From NCBI GenBank assembly GCA_910577955.1, contig CAJTNC010000021.1, forward strand, positions 1-48,188: DNA of 48,188 nucleotides. Direction: 5' to 3'. The stretch comes from an uncultured Lachnospiraceae bacterium. Lineage in GTDB: Bacteria > Bacillota > Clostridia > Lachnospirales > Lachnospiraceae. The stretch's first letter is position 1; every line of letters begins with the position of its first letter. The translations under genes and the position numbers were made by a program. The notes under the pieces are model-generated. The model had not been told where the DNA came from and did no database searches. It worked only from the letters and a program-made list of their open reading frames with translations. This document shows, piece after piece, positions 24,552-32,138 of the stretch.

Positions 24552-25388
24552 ATGTCTGAATTGTATGAAGAGGAGCAGTTTATTTATAATCAGGTTCCCG
24601 TGCGCGTATTCCGTCATGAGTTCCACGGGGCGGATATCTATACGCCGCTGCATTGGCACAGGAATATAGAATTCAATCTGGTGACGAAAGGGCGGATCTG
24701 CATGATTGTTGACGGGAACGCACAGGAGATGTACCCGGGAAGCTGGTGTGTGGCAAACAGCAGTGAACTCCATTCCAACCACTGGATCGACATAGAGGAT
24801 CATTTTGAGGGGATCGCGGTACAGATCTCAAAATCTTTTATGGATCACTGGATGGGACAGGATGTTCGGTTTGTGTATCCGGCAGATCCGGACGCGGCGA
24901 AAGAGATCGAAAACGCGCTCATTACTTTTGGCAGGTATTACAGCAGAAAGACGATAAGCAATCTGGAAAAGATGGAGTATGTTTTTCATTTTCTGATCCT
25001 TTTACAGAAGCACTGCGTGGAGCGCAAGGCGGCGGGCGGAAAAAGTCAAAAAAGTGTCAATAATGTGAAGAACATCATCCAATATATTGACGAGCATTAT
25101 AAAGAATCTCTGAATCTGGCTGATATCTCCGAAAAGTTTCATTATACGTCTGCCCATTTTTCCAGAATGTTCAAAGAGCATATGGGATATAATTTTTACG
25201 CCTATATCCAGAATGTGCGCCTGATGCACTGTGTGGAGGAGATGAAGGCGAATCCCGGTATACGTTTGCTTGACTGCGCTGTGGACAACGGTTTCCCTAA
25301 TGTAAAATCCTTTATAGAGACCTTTAAAAAGTCTTTCGGCTGCACGCCGTCAGAGTGGCTCAAGAAAGAGAGGACGAGGAAATCGTAA
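24552..25388 (+). CDS. AraC family regulator with cupin domain
   Basis: This 278-residue protein has an N-terminal cupin-like sugar-sensing domain (about 1-150, with PLHWHRNIEFNLV). The C-terminal AraC double helix-turn-helix (about 175-278) shows LADISEKFHYTSAHFSRMFKE and AVDNGFPNVKSFIETFKK. It is the likely local activator of the esterase and transporter genes around it. The promoter region downstream has a good TATAAT (25477-25482) without a -35 box, which fits activator dependence. GAGGAGAAAGAG precedes the ATG. Confidence 0.9.
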   Translation: MSELYEEEQFIYNQVPVRVFRHEFHGADIYTPLHWHRNIEFNLVTKGRICMIVDGNAQEMYPGSWCVANSSELHSNHWIDIEDHFEGIAVQISKSFMDHWMGQDVRFVYPADPDAAKEIENALITFGRYYSRKTISNLEKMEYVFHFLILLQKHCVERKAAGGKSQKSVNNVKNIIQYIDEHYKESLNLADISEKFHYTSAHFSRMFKEHMGYNFYAYIQNVRLMHCVEEMKANPGIRLLDCAVDNGFPNVKSFIETFKKSFGCTPSEWLKKERTRKS

Positions 25389-25476
25389 ATATATTTCAGG
25401 GTGTGAACGTTATGTAATCATAAAAAACGACAAGTACAAAGATAAATATAGGGAAGAAGAGGCAGCACAGTATTTG

Positions 25477-25482
25477 TATAAT
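25477..25482 (+). promoter_or_regulatory. Candidate -10 box before the second binding-protein gene
   Basis: TATAAT sits about 50 bases before the binding-protein ATG. The expected -35 position reads AAGAAG, unlike the consensus. A promoter that needs the neighbouring AraC protein would look like this. Confidence 0.4.
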
Positions 25483-25530
25483 TTATATATTGAAACAAAT
25501 CAATTTTTTTTTCGTAAAAGGAGGGCATCT

Positions 25531-26901
25531 ATGAAAAAACGGTTATTAAGCGTATTGCTTGCGGGGGCAATGACAATGGGATTGCTTGCGGGCTGCGGAA
25601 ACAGTGCGGGTTCAGGCAGTGAATCGGAAAACGGCGGCGAGGCGCAGGAAGAAAACGGCTCGGAAGAAAACGGCGAGGGCGCCGGCGGGGCGGTAGAAAT
25701 CTCTTTCTACACAACAGAGACAGGAAAGGACGATTATTTTCAGGATCTGATCAGTGATTTTGAGAGCAAAAACGAAGGCATCACAATAGAATATATTGCG
25801 GCCGGCGAGGATCAGCTTCAGGCTTGGATGGCGCTTTATTCCAGCAACGAGGGTCCCACAGTATCCCTGATGGATCCGATCAATATTTATGAAAATCAGG
25901 AGAGGATGCTTGAGTTGACCGGACAGTCTCTGCTTGAAAATATTAAAGAAGAATCCCTCAGCACGCTGACTTTTGACGGAAAGGTATACGGGGCTCCTAT
26001 GTCTGCGGCGGGCGTTGGCATTCTCTACAACAAGGCGGTCTGCGATGCGGCGGTGGGCGGGGATTTTGATCCCTCAACCATCAAGACCCGTTCTGATCTG
26101 AGAGATCTGCTCGAAAAAATCGAGGCAACCGGCGTGGCGGGAAGCTGCCTGACAGGCGTAAACTGGTCTCTTGGCTCCCACTTCCTTTGCCAGATATACG
26201 GCGCTGCCAACGGCAGCACGGAAGACAGAGTTGCTTATGTGAACAGTATCATAGCCGGCGAGTCAAAAGAGATCGACAGCGAAGTGTTTAACGGCTATAT
26301 TGATACATTGGATCTGTTGGCGGAATACAACATCAATAAGGCAGATCCGCTGGTGGGAGATGTCAATCTGGATGCTGCGGCGTTAGCGGCAGGCGAATGC
26401 GGCACATGGTTTATGGGTGACTGGGCATGGACCTACATGGCGGCATTGGTGGAGGAAGGCGCAGAGTTCGGCCTGCTTCCGATCCCCTACAGCGATGATG
26501 AGAATGATATCATAAACCAGAGCATTCCCACTTCTTATGCAAAAGGGTACTGCATCGACAAGAGCCAGAATACAGAAGCGCAGCAGCAGGCAGGTCTCAA
26601 GTTTATTGAGTATATGACATCGGATGAGTATGCGCAGGAACAGACGGCAATTGTGTGCGGACAGGCGCTTCCCTTCAAGAACTTTACGGCCAGCGACAAA
26701 TTAAGCCCCTTGGGACAGTCTACGGCAGCTTATATGGCGAATGGACTTGCTTACGATTTCTACGGGACACCGAATCTCTGCCCTTCTGACATCTGGTATG
26801 AGTGCGGCGCTTTCATGTGCGAATACGTGGCGGGGGCAAGCGACAGAGAGACACTGGCTTCCAAGATCGACGAATACTGGAGCAAACAGGAAGCGAGATA
26901 G
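25531..26901 (+). CDS. Sugar ABC transporter substrate-binding lipoprotein (second system)
   Basis: This 456-residue family 1 binding protein has a lipoprotein signal (MKKRLL, hydrophobic core, LLAGC lipobox near residue 23). A Gly/Glu/Ser-rich spacer (about 25-55) follows, then the two-lobe domain with GTWFMGDWAWTYM near residue 290. It would bind an oligosaccharide outside the cell. AAAAGGAGG is just upstream of ATG 25531. The open frame extends 19 codons further, but those codons are AT-rich leader sequence and overlap a candidate promoter. No ATPase gene is present in this set either. Confidence 0.92.
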   Translation: MKKRLLSVLLAGAMTMGLLAGCGNSAGSGSESENGGEAQEENGSEENGEGAGGAVEISFYTTETGKDDYFQDLISDFESKNEGITIEYIAAGEDQLQAWMALYSSNEGPTVSLMDPINIYENQERMLELTGQSLLENIKEESLSTLTFDGKVYGAPMSAAGVGILYNKAVCDAAVGGDFDPSTIKTRSDLRDLLEKIEATGVAGSCLTGVNWSLGSHFLCQIYGAANGSTEDRVAYVNSIIAGESKEIDSEVFNGYIDTLDLLAEYNINKADPLVGDVNLDAAALAAGECGTWFMGDWAWTYMAALVEEGAEFGLLPIPYSDDENDIINQSIPTSYAKGYCIDKSQNTEAQQQAGLKFIEYMTSDEYAQEQTAIVCGQALPFKNFTASDKLSPLGQSTAAYMANGLAYDFYGTPNLCPSDIWYECGAFMCEYVAGASDRETLASKIDEYWSKQEAR

Positions 26902-26921
26902 GCGGTAACCGGTAATACCGG

Positions 26922-26954
26922 ATATGGGGAGATGGAAACAGTGTCTCCCCATAT
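26922..26954 (+). promoter_or_regulatory. Intercistronic hairpin without U-tract (second system)
   Basis: ATATGGGGAGA (26922-26932) pairs perfectly with TCTCCCCATAT (26944-26954) around an 11-base loop. TATTATGAAA follows, so there is no U-tract. As in the first ABC system, it lies between the binding-protein and permease genes. Confidence 0.8.
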
Positions 26955-26982
26955 TATTATGAAATAATACAAGGAGAACGGT

Positions 26983-27867
26983 ATGAACAGGAAATCATCA
27001 AAAAAGATAAAAAACATCCTGCAGTTTATGGGGTTTGGTCTTCCGGCTACACTTATCTGGGCAACGGTAGTGATCATCCCGTTTATCTATGGCATCTGGA
27101 TCACGTTTACGGACTGGAACGGTCTGGCTATGGAAATCAATTATGTGGGATTTGAAAATTATAAATCGGTGTTTGGCGACGCCACGTTTATCACGGCGTT
27201 TTTGAAGACGGTCATTTATGCGGTGTTCACGGTGGCGGCAAGTAATATAGTGGGATTTTTGCTGGCGCTTGCGGTGACAAGCGGCATAAAAGGTCAGGGG
27301 CTTTTTCGGGGCGGATTTTTTACACCGAACATCATCGGCGGCATTATACTGGGTTATATCTGGAATTTCATTTTTTCCTACGCGCTGACAGGGTTCGGGA
27401 AAGCGATCGGGGTAGAATGGATGTCCACCTCCTGGCTCACCCATCCGACCAGAGCGCTCATTGCGTTGATTATTGTGAGTTCATGGCAGATGAGCGGATA
27501 CTTGATGGTGATCTATATCGCGGGTCTCACAAATGTTCCGGGAGAATTGATCGAAGCGGCGAAAGTGGACGGAGCTACCGGATGGCAGGCCGTACAGAAG
27601 GTGAAGATACCCTGTATAAAAAACACGATAGCGATTTGCGTCTTTTTGTCGATTTCAAGAACTTTCATGTCCTTTGACATGAACTTGTCGCTGACGGCGG
27701 GAGGTCCCTATAAATCCACGGAACTGATTGCCTATAAGATCTATCAGACAGCGTTTACCAGCATGGAATTCGGAAAAGGACAGGCGCAGGCGATCGTTCT
27801 GTTTGTGATCGTCGCAGTGATATCTCTGCTGCAGGTCTACTTTACGAGAAAGGGGGCGGAGAACTGA
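26983..27867 (+). CDS. Sugar ABC transporter permease, MalF/UgpA type (second system)
   Basis: This 294-residue membrane protein has six segments and the EAA loop GELIEAAKVDGATGWQAV near residue 186. It starts with a basic MNRKSSKKIKN cytoplasmic tail. It forms the channel with the protein encoded by the next gene, whose ATG overlaps this stop codon by one base. CAAGGAGAACGGT precedes the start. Confidence 0.92.
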   Translation: MNRKSSKKIKNILQFMGFGLPATLIWATVVIIPFIYGIWITFTDWNGLAMEINYVGFENYKSVFGDATFITAFLKTVIYAVFTVAASNIVGFLLALAVTSGIKGQGLFRGGFFTPNIIGGIILGYIWNFIFSYALTGFGKAIGVEWMSTSWLTHPTRALIALIIVSSWQMSGYLMVIYIAGLTNVPGELIEAAKVDGATGWQAVQKVKIPCIKNTIAICVFLSISRTFMSFDMNLSLTAGGPYKSTELIAYKIYQTAFTSMEFGKGQAQAIVLFVIVAVISLLQVYFTRKGAEN

Positions 27868-28697
27868 TGAGCAAGGCAAAAATGAAGAAAAACATCGTAT
27901 TTATTGTGACGTTTATCGTGTTGATCATTTTTATGATCCCGTTCTTTGTGTTGGTGATCAACACGTTAAAGACGACGCAGGAATTTATCAAGACGCCTTT
28001 TGCACTGCCGAAAAGCATCTATTTAGAGAATTTCACTCTGGCCATCCGGCGGATGAATTTCTGGAAGGCGCTTAGAAATACGGCGTTCATAACGGTGGGA
28101 ACTGTGATACTCAACACGCTTGTTTCCTCGATGACGGGATATCTGTTCGCCAGAAAAAAGTGGAAGATCAACAAAGTGATCTTTATGGCTTTTCTGGCTT
28201 CCATGGTTGCGCCTTTTCAGGTATATATGATTCCCCTTGTAAAGATCTACGCAGGGCAGTTTGGTTTTTCCAATTCCCTCGCCATAGTGGCCTACATCGG
28301 CATCGGCCTGAACATACCCTTTGCGGTGTTTTTGTACAACGGATTTATCGAAGGGATTCCCAAAGAGCTGGATGAGGCGGCGCTGATCGACGGCTGCAGT
28401 TTTACGGGTACTTTTTTCAAGATCATACTGCCGCTTTTAAAATCCATCATCATTACGGTTACTGTGTTTGTGGCTATGGGGATATGGAACGATTACCTGA
28501 TGTCGAGCCTGTTTTTGACAAAGCAGGAGACAAAGACGTTGGCCATTGCAATCAAAACATTCCTGACTAATCACTCTGCGGAGTATGCGCCTATGATGGC
28601 GGGACTGCTTTTAAGCATTGTTCCGGTACTGATCTTTTACCTGATCGGGCAGAAATATATTATCGAGGGTGTTGTTGCGGGCAGCGTGAAAGGTTGA
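27867..28697 (+). CDS. Sugar ABC transporter permease, MalG/UgpE type (second system)
   Basis: This 276-residue membrane protein has six segments, the EAA loop ELDEAALIDGCSFTGTF near residue 169 and the family ending QKYIIEGVVAGSVKG. Its start is fused to the stop of its partner gene (TGATG), so the two permeases should be made in equal amounts. Confidence 0.92.
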   Translation: MSKAKMKKNIVFIVTFIVLIIFMIPFFVLVINTLKTTQEFIKTPFALPKSIYLENFTLAIRRMNFWKALRNTAFITVGTVILNTLVSSMTGYLFARKKWKINKVIFMAFLASMVAPFQVYMIPLVKIYAGQFGFSNSLAIVAYIGIGLNIPFAVFLYNGFIEGIPKELDEAALIDGCSFTGTFFKIILPLLKSIIITVTVFVAMGIWNDYLMSSLFLTKQETKTLAIAIKTFLTNHSAEYAPMMAGLLLSIVPVLIFYLIGQKYIIEGVVAGSVKG

Positions 28698-28745
28698 TAT
28701 AACAGGAGTCAGACGGATTAAAAACGAAAAGTGAGGAGTGAAAAG

Positions 28746-29555
28746 ATGGCATTATCACAGGTGAATTTTTTATCGGAAGCGTTATCGAGGATCGTGACAT
28801 TTCATATCTATCTGCCGAACGATACGGCTGCGGAATTTAGGGAGAACAATCCGCACTATGAGAGGCCGGTGAAAACGCTGTATCTTCTGCACGGATTTTC
28901 GGGAAATACGATGGACTGGGTGATGGGGAGCGATGCGATGGAGATTTCCAGAAAATACAATGTTGCGATCGTTATGCCCTCCGGTGAAAACAGTTTTTAT
29001 CTGGACAGAAAGGGAACAGGAAACGCCTACGAAACTTTTGTGGCAAAGGAACTGCCGGCCTACATCCGTAAAACCTATCATCTGCCGGATGAGCGGGAAA
29101 ATGTTATGATCGGCGGTCTGTCAATGGGGGGATTCGGGGCGCTGCGGCTGGGGATTAAGTACAATAAAATGTTCAGCGCGGCATTCGGACTTTCCGCAGC
29201 TTTAATCATAAACGATATCGCATCGTGCTCGAAAGAAGAGATTGCTTCCAGAGTCAATGCTATGGCGGATTACGATTACTACAGGATCGTTTTCGGGGAT
29301 TTAGACAAGGTGAGAGACAGCGATATCAATCCCGAGTATATTGTGAAAGAGCATCTGAAAAACGGAGAAAAGCTGCCGCGGATTTTTATGGCCTGCGGGA
29401 CCGAAGATTTTTTGATTGAACAAAACCGTGAATTTAAGGATTTTCTGAAAGACAGAAAAGCGGATATCACATATTATGAGAGTCCCGGTGTACATGAGTG
29501 GTCGTTCTGGAATGAATATCTGGAGCCCGCGGTGCTGTGGGCGATAAACAAATAA
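28746..29555 (+). CDS. CE1/esterase-D family acyl esterase
   Basis: This 269-residue cytoplasmic alpha/beta hydrolase has LLHGFSGNTMDW near residue 46, nucleophile Ser126 in GGLSMGGFG, an acid residue near CGTEDF and His in GVHEWSFW near residue 248. It resembles tributyrin or acetylxylan esterases of the EstA type. It follows the permeases by under 50 bases and is the third esterase of this cluster, pointing to a heavily esterified substrate. A GTG five codons upstream is in frame, but GAGGAG lies 7 bases before ATG 28746. Confidence 0.88.
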   Translation: MALSQVNFLSEALSRIVTFHIYLPNDTAAEFRENNPHYERPVKTLYLLHGFSGNTMDWVMGSDAMEISRKYNVAIVMPSGENSFYLDRKGTGNAYETFVAKELPAYIRKTYHLPDERENVMIGGLSMGGFGALRLGIKYNKMFSAAFGLSAALIINDIASCSKEEIASRVNAMADYDYYRIVFGDLDKVRDSDINPEYIVKEHLKNGEKLPRIFMACGTEDFLIEQNREFKDFLKDRKADITYYESPGVHEWSFWNEYLEPAVLWAINK

Positions 29556-29616
29556 ATATAAAAAAGGAACTTCCTCTATCCTTAAAAGGCTATGACAGTT
29601 ATGGTTTGCAATCTCC

Positions 29617-29645
29617 TTTACATTGTCTGCGGAATAAGGTATACT
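29617..29645 (+). promoter_or_regulatory. Promoter of the alcohol dehydrogenase gene
   Basis: TTTACA (29617-29622) and TATACT (29640-29645) are 17 bases apart, 65 bases before the ATG. It separates this gene from the esterase cluster. Confidence 0.7.
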
Positions 29646-29709
29646 GATCCAAAATGCAGGGAATCTGACGGCTGCGAGTGCAGCGCAGAGGAAGGTAAGG
29701 AGGGTTTTT

Positions 29710-30885
29710 ATGAATAATTTCACATTTTATGCGCCCACCTGTTTTGTGTTCGGAAAAGACACGGAAATGGAAACGGGAAGCTATGTAAAACGTTTTGGCG
29801 GGAGCAAGGTGTTGATCCATTACGGCGGCGGCTCCGTGATTCGTTCCGGCCTGCTCGACCGGGTAAAAAAATCTCTGGAGCAGGAAAATATCGCCTATGT
29901 GGAGCTCGGCGGCGTAAAACCGAACCCCAGAAGCGGTCTCGTGTATGAGGGAATTGAACTTGGCCGGAAAGAACAGATTGATTTCATTTTGGCGGTAGGC
30001 GGCGGGAGCACCATTGACTCCGCGAAAGCGATCGCTGCAGGAATCCCCTACGATGGTGATTTCTGGGACTATTACGAGGGGAAAAGAGTGGAAGAAGCGC
30101 TGCCTATCGGAACGATCCTGACGATCGCGGCGGCAGGAAGCGAGGGTTCCCCCGATTCCGTGATCACACATGAGAACGGTATGTTAAAGCGAGGGGCAAG
30201 CGGCGATGCGCTGCGGCCTAAATTTTCTGTTTTGAATCCGGCTTTGACGCAGACGCTGTCTCCTTATCAGACAGCCTGCGGTATAACGGACATTATCGCA
30301 CACCTCTACGAGCGTTACCTGACAAAGACTAAAGAGGTGGAAGTGACAGACCGTCTGATTGAGGCGCTGCTTTTGACAATGGCTCATGAAGGCCCGAGAG
30401 TGATAGAAGATCCCGACAATTATGAGGCTCGTGCCAACATTATGTGGGCGGGCATGATGGCGCACAACAATGCCTGCGGCGTGGGCAGGACTCAGGACTG
30501 GGCGAGCCATGATATCGAACACGAGCTGTCCGCACTGTATGACTGTGCTCACGGAGCGGGGCTGGCGGTGGTGATGCCTGCGGTATTCACCTACAATATG
30601 CATCATGATGTGATGCGTTTTGCACAGGCTGCGGTTCGCGTATGGGGCTGCCAGATGGACTTTGCCTGTCCGGAAAACACGGCGAAAGCCGGTATTGAAG
30701 CATTGCGGCAGTTCCTGATATCCATCGGTATGCCGAAAAACTTTGGGGAACTGGGCGCGAAGGAAGAAGACATTGAGAAGATGGCGCACACCGGATGCTT
30801 CGGTGGAGCGAGAGAAGGAACTTTGGGCGGCTTCGTGTCCCTTGATCAGAAAGATGTGGAGAATATCTATCGTCTTATGTTGTAA
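29710..30885 (+). CDS. Iron-containing alcohol dehydrogenase (butanol dehydrogenase-like)
   Basis: This 391-residue group III dehydrogenase has the NAD(P) segment AVGGGSTIDSAKAIAAG near residue 97. The metal-binding residues lie in ITDIIAHLYERY near residue 195 (Asp, His) and in HDIEHELSALYDCAHGAGLA near residue 267 (two His). It begins with FYAPTCFVFGKDTE, typical of BdhA/YqdH types. It would reduce aldehydes to alcohols or the reverse with NAD(P)H. It has its own promoter, an AAGGAGGGTTTTT start site and a terminator, so it stands alone. A role in disposing of reducing power next to a butyrate pathway 10 kb away is possible but not shown. Confidence 0.92.
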   Translation: MNNFTFYAPTCFVFGKDTEMETGSYVKRFGGSKVLIHYGGGSVIRSGLLDRVKKSLEQENIAYVELGGVKPNPRSGLVYEGIELGRKEQIDFILAVGGGSTIDSAKAIAAGIPYDGDFWDYYEGKRVEEALPIGTILTIAAAGSEGSPDSVITHENGMLKRGASGDALRPKFSVLNPALTQTLSPYQTACGITDIIAHLYERYLTKTKEVEVTDRLIEALLLTMAHEGPRVIEDPDNYEARANIMWAGMMAHNNACGVGRTQDWASHDIEHELSALYDCAHGAGLAVVMPAVFTYNMHHDVMRFAQAAVRVWGCQMDFACPENTAKAGIEALRQFLISIGMPKNFGELGAKEEDIEKMAHTGCFGGAREGTLGGFVSLDQKDVENIYRLML

Positions 30886-30899
30886 TCTTTAAAATCTCT

Positions 30900-30937
30900 C
30901 AGGGATGTCGATGAGAAATCATCCATCCCTGTTTTTT
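30900..30937 (+). terminator. Terminator after the alcohol dehydrogenase gene
   Basis: CAGGGATG (30900-30907) pairs with CATCCCTG (30924-30931), and an inner GATGA/TCATC stem closes a GAAA tetraloop. Six T residues follow at once. Confidence 0.92.
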
Positions 30938-30991
30938 CCAATGAAAAAACTTTCCGATCACAGATAATCTTTATGCTAAATATATCAAATA

Positions 30992-31020
30992 TTGACAAGA
31001 AATACGGCTAAATATATAAT
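30992..31020 (+). promoter_or_regulatory. Perfect consensus promoter of the Rhs toxin operon
   Basis: TTGACA (30992-30997) and TATAAT (31015-31020) are exactly 17 bases apart, a full match to the sigma-70/sigma-A consensus. It drives the three small genes, the Rhs gene and probably the genes beyond. Only short gaps and no terminator are seen up to 38121. Confidence 0.88.
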
Positions 31021-31060
31021 TTTTGTAAGAAGGAACAGGGAGGCGGAAGGGGGGAAGGAA

Positions 31061-31510
31061 ATGTCCGGAATATTTGGCGAGGCGGCTGCGGCGATGCAGA
31101 GAGCAGCGGAAGAAGCGGCTGCGAGAGAGCGGGAGCGGAGAAGGAGACACCTACAGAATCAGATAGATGAATGGATTGGGAAATTATCAGTAGTTAATAA
31201 GCAGATATCAGGCCTTGAGAAGGAAAAGGAGAATCTGGAAACGTATCTGGGAGAATGGGAAGAGCAGAAGAAAAAGTGTAATGGAAATGATGTTTTATCG
31301 GAGATAGTTATTGCAGATTTGTTTGAAGGAGTGTGCGCGGACAATATCAAAGATGATTTTGCAGAGGCTGTGGTCTTGATGGACAGGCTGTACAGCGGAG
31401 GAAACGCAATGAAAGGCGATGTTGACACACAGATTGCAGGACTTCGGCGGCAAGAATCTCAATTCAATGCGAAGCTGAAATCTTTGCGAGATGAACTGAA
31501 TTCTATTTAG
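31061..31510 (+). CDS. Small coiled-coil protein, YwqH/DUF5082-like, type VII partner candidate
   Basis: This 149-residue protein is almost wholly helical and charged: a basic Ala/Glu/Arg start (about 10-32), a long heptad coiled coil (about 33-75), a middle helix (about 80-105) and a C-terminal coiled coil (about 110-149). Length and layout recall YwqH (DUF5082), found as the first gene of the B. subtilis ywqH-I-J-K toxin operon. This is resemblance, not a database hit. The true ATG follows GGGGGGAAGGAA. A longer in-frame reading would start with the TTG of the -35 box and is rejected. It would act in binding or exporting the Rhs protein. Confidence 0.75.
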   Translation: MSGIFGEAAAAMQRAAEEAAARERERRRRHLQNQIDEWIGKLSVVNKQISGLEKEKENLETYLGEWEEQKKKCNGNDVLSEIVIADLFEGVCADNIKDDFAEAVVLMDRLYSGGNAMKGDVDTQIAGLRRQESQFNAKLKSLRDELNSI

Positions 31511-31525
31511 AGGGGGGAACTGCAA

Positions 31526-31819
31526 ATGGCGCAGAAAGTTAATCTCAGGGAGGCGGAATACCTGTACATTAAGGAAGAACTGGAAAAGATGCATGCGGAT
31601 CAACTGACGCATATCTCAGCGTTTATTGAGGAGATAAAAACGTTAGTGACCAGTCAGGATATCTTTTGTGTAAATAAGACATCCGTAAAAATTGCGGACA
31701 TGTTGGATGTCATATTAAATGATATAGTGCCTCTTCTGGAACAGGCATTTCTGGACAGTGAGGCGGGGGTTTCAAATATGGTGACAAAAACCATGGAAAT
31801 AGATTTTGTGCACTATTAA
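31526..31819 (+). CDS. Small helical protein, WXG100-like partner of the Rhs protein
   Basis: This 97-residue, acidic, all-helical protein has no signal peptide and no Trp-x-Gly motif. Two long amphipathic stretches (about 5-45 and 50-85) fit a helical hairpin of WXG100/ESAT-6 size. I do not recognise a named family. It lies 15 bases after the coiled-coil gene and 11 bases before the next small gene, with AGGGGGG upstream. Its place between a YwqH-like gene and an Rhs gene suggests a targeting or chaperone role for the toxin. Confidence 0.7.
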   Translation: MAQKVNLREAEYLYIKEELEKMHADQLTHISAFIEEIKTLVTSQDIFCVNKTSVKIADMLDVILNDIVPLLEQAFLDSEAGVSNMVTKTMEIDFVHY

Positions 31820-31830
31820 GGGGGAAGGAA

Positions 31831-32124
31831 ATGGATAGTATCAGTATCAGCAAGAGTGGTACGGAAAGCGCAGTTACAAGTCTTATCAGCAGAATACAGA
31901 CCGATATCATAGACGAAAGTAAAAGGGCGGGGGATAGGATCATAAATGCGGCGGAACGTTCAGCCGGAGATTTTATTGAGGCGCTGCAGGAGGACGTGGA
32001 GCAGGAGGTTAAGATGGTGAACGCTGTAGGAGAATTGTTGATCTCCATAGCAAACTATATCCAGTCGGCGGCGACGGCATTTTCGGAGGTGGATGATAGA
32101 TATCAGGTTTCTAAAGTAGAGTAG
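31831..32124 (+). CDS. Small helical protein, YwqI/DUF5344-like
   Basis: This 97-residue all-helical protein has helices at about 8-38 and 45-85 and the sequence SAGDFIEALQEDVEQEV between them. It ends with SAATAFSEVDDRY, a pattern common at the end of WXG100-like and DUF5344 proteins. AAGGGGGAAGG precedes the ATG. The gene sits 14 bases before the Rhs gene, which is the position of ywqI before its toxin. Function as an export partner is an inference from size, fold and place. Confidence 0.72.
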   Translation: MDSISISKSGTESAVTSLISRIQTDIIDESKRAGDRIINAAERSAGDFIEALQEDVEQEVKMVNAVGELLISIANYIQSAATAFSEVDDRYQVSKVE

Positions 32125-32138
32125 AGAAGGGAAAACAA

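Noticed and set aside
30992..31060. Longer N-terminus for the first small Rhs-operon protein, starting at TTG 30992
   Set aside because: That TTG is the first triplet of a perfect -35 box, and the -10 box also lies in this stretch. GGGGGGAAGGAA precedes the ATG at 31061.
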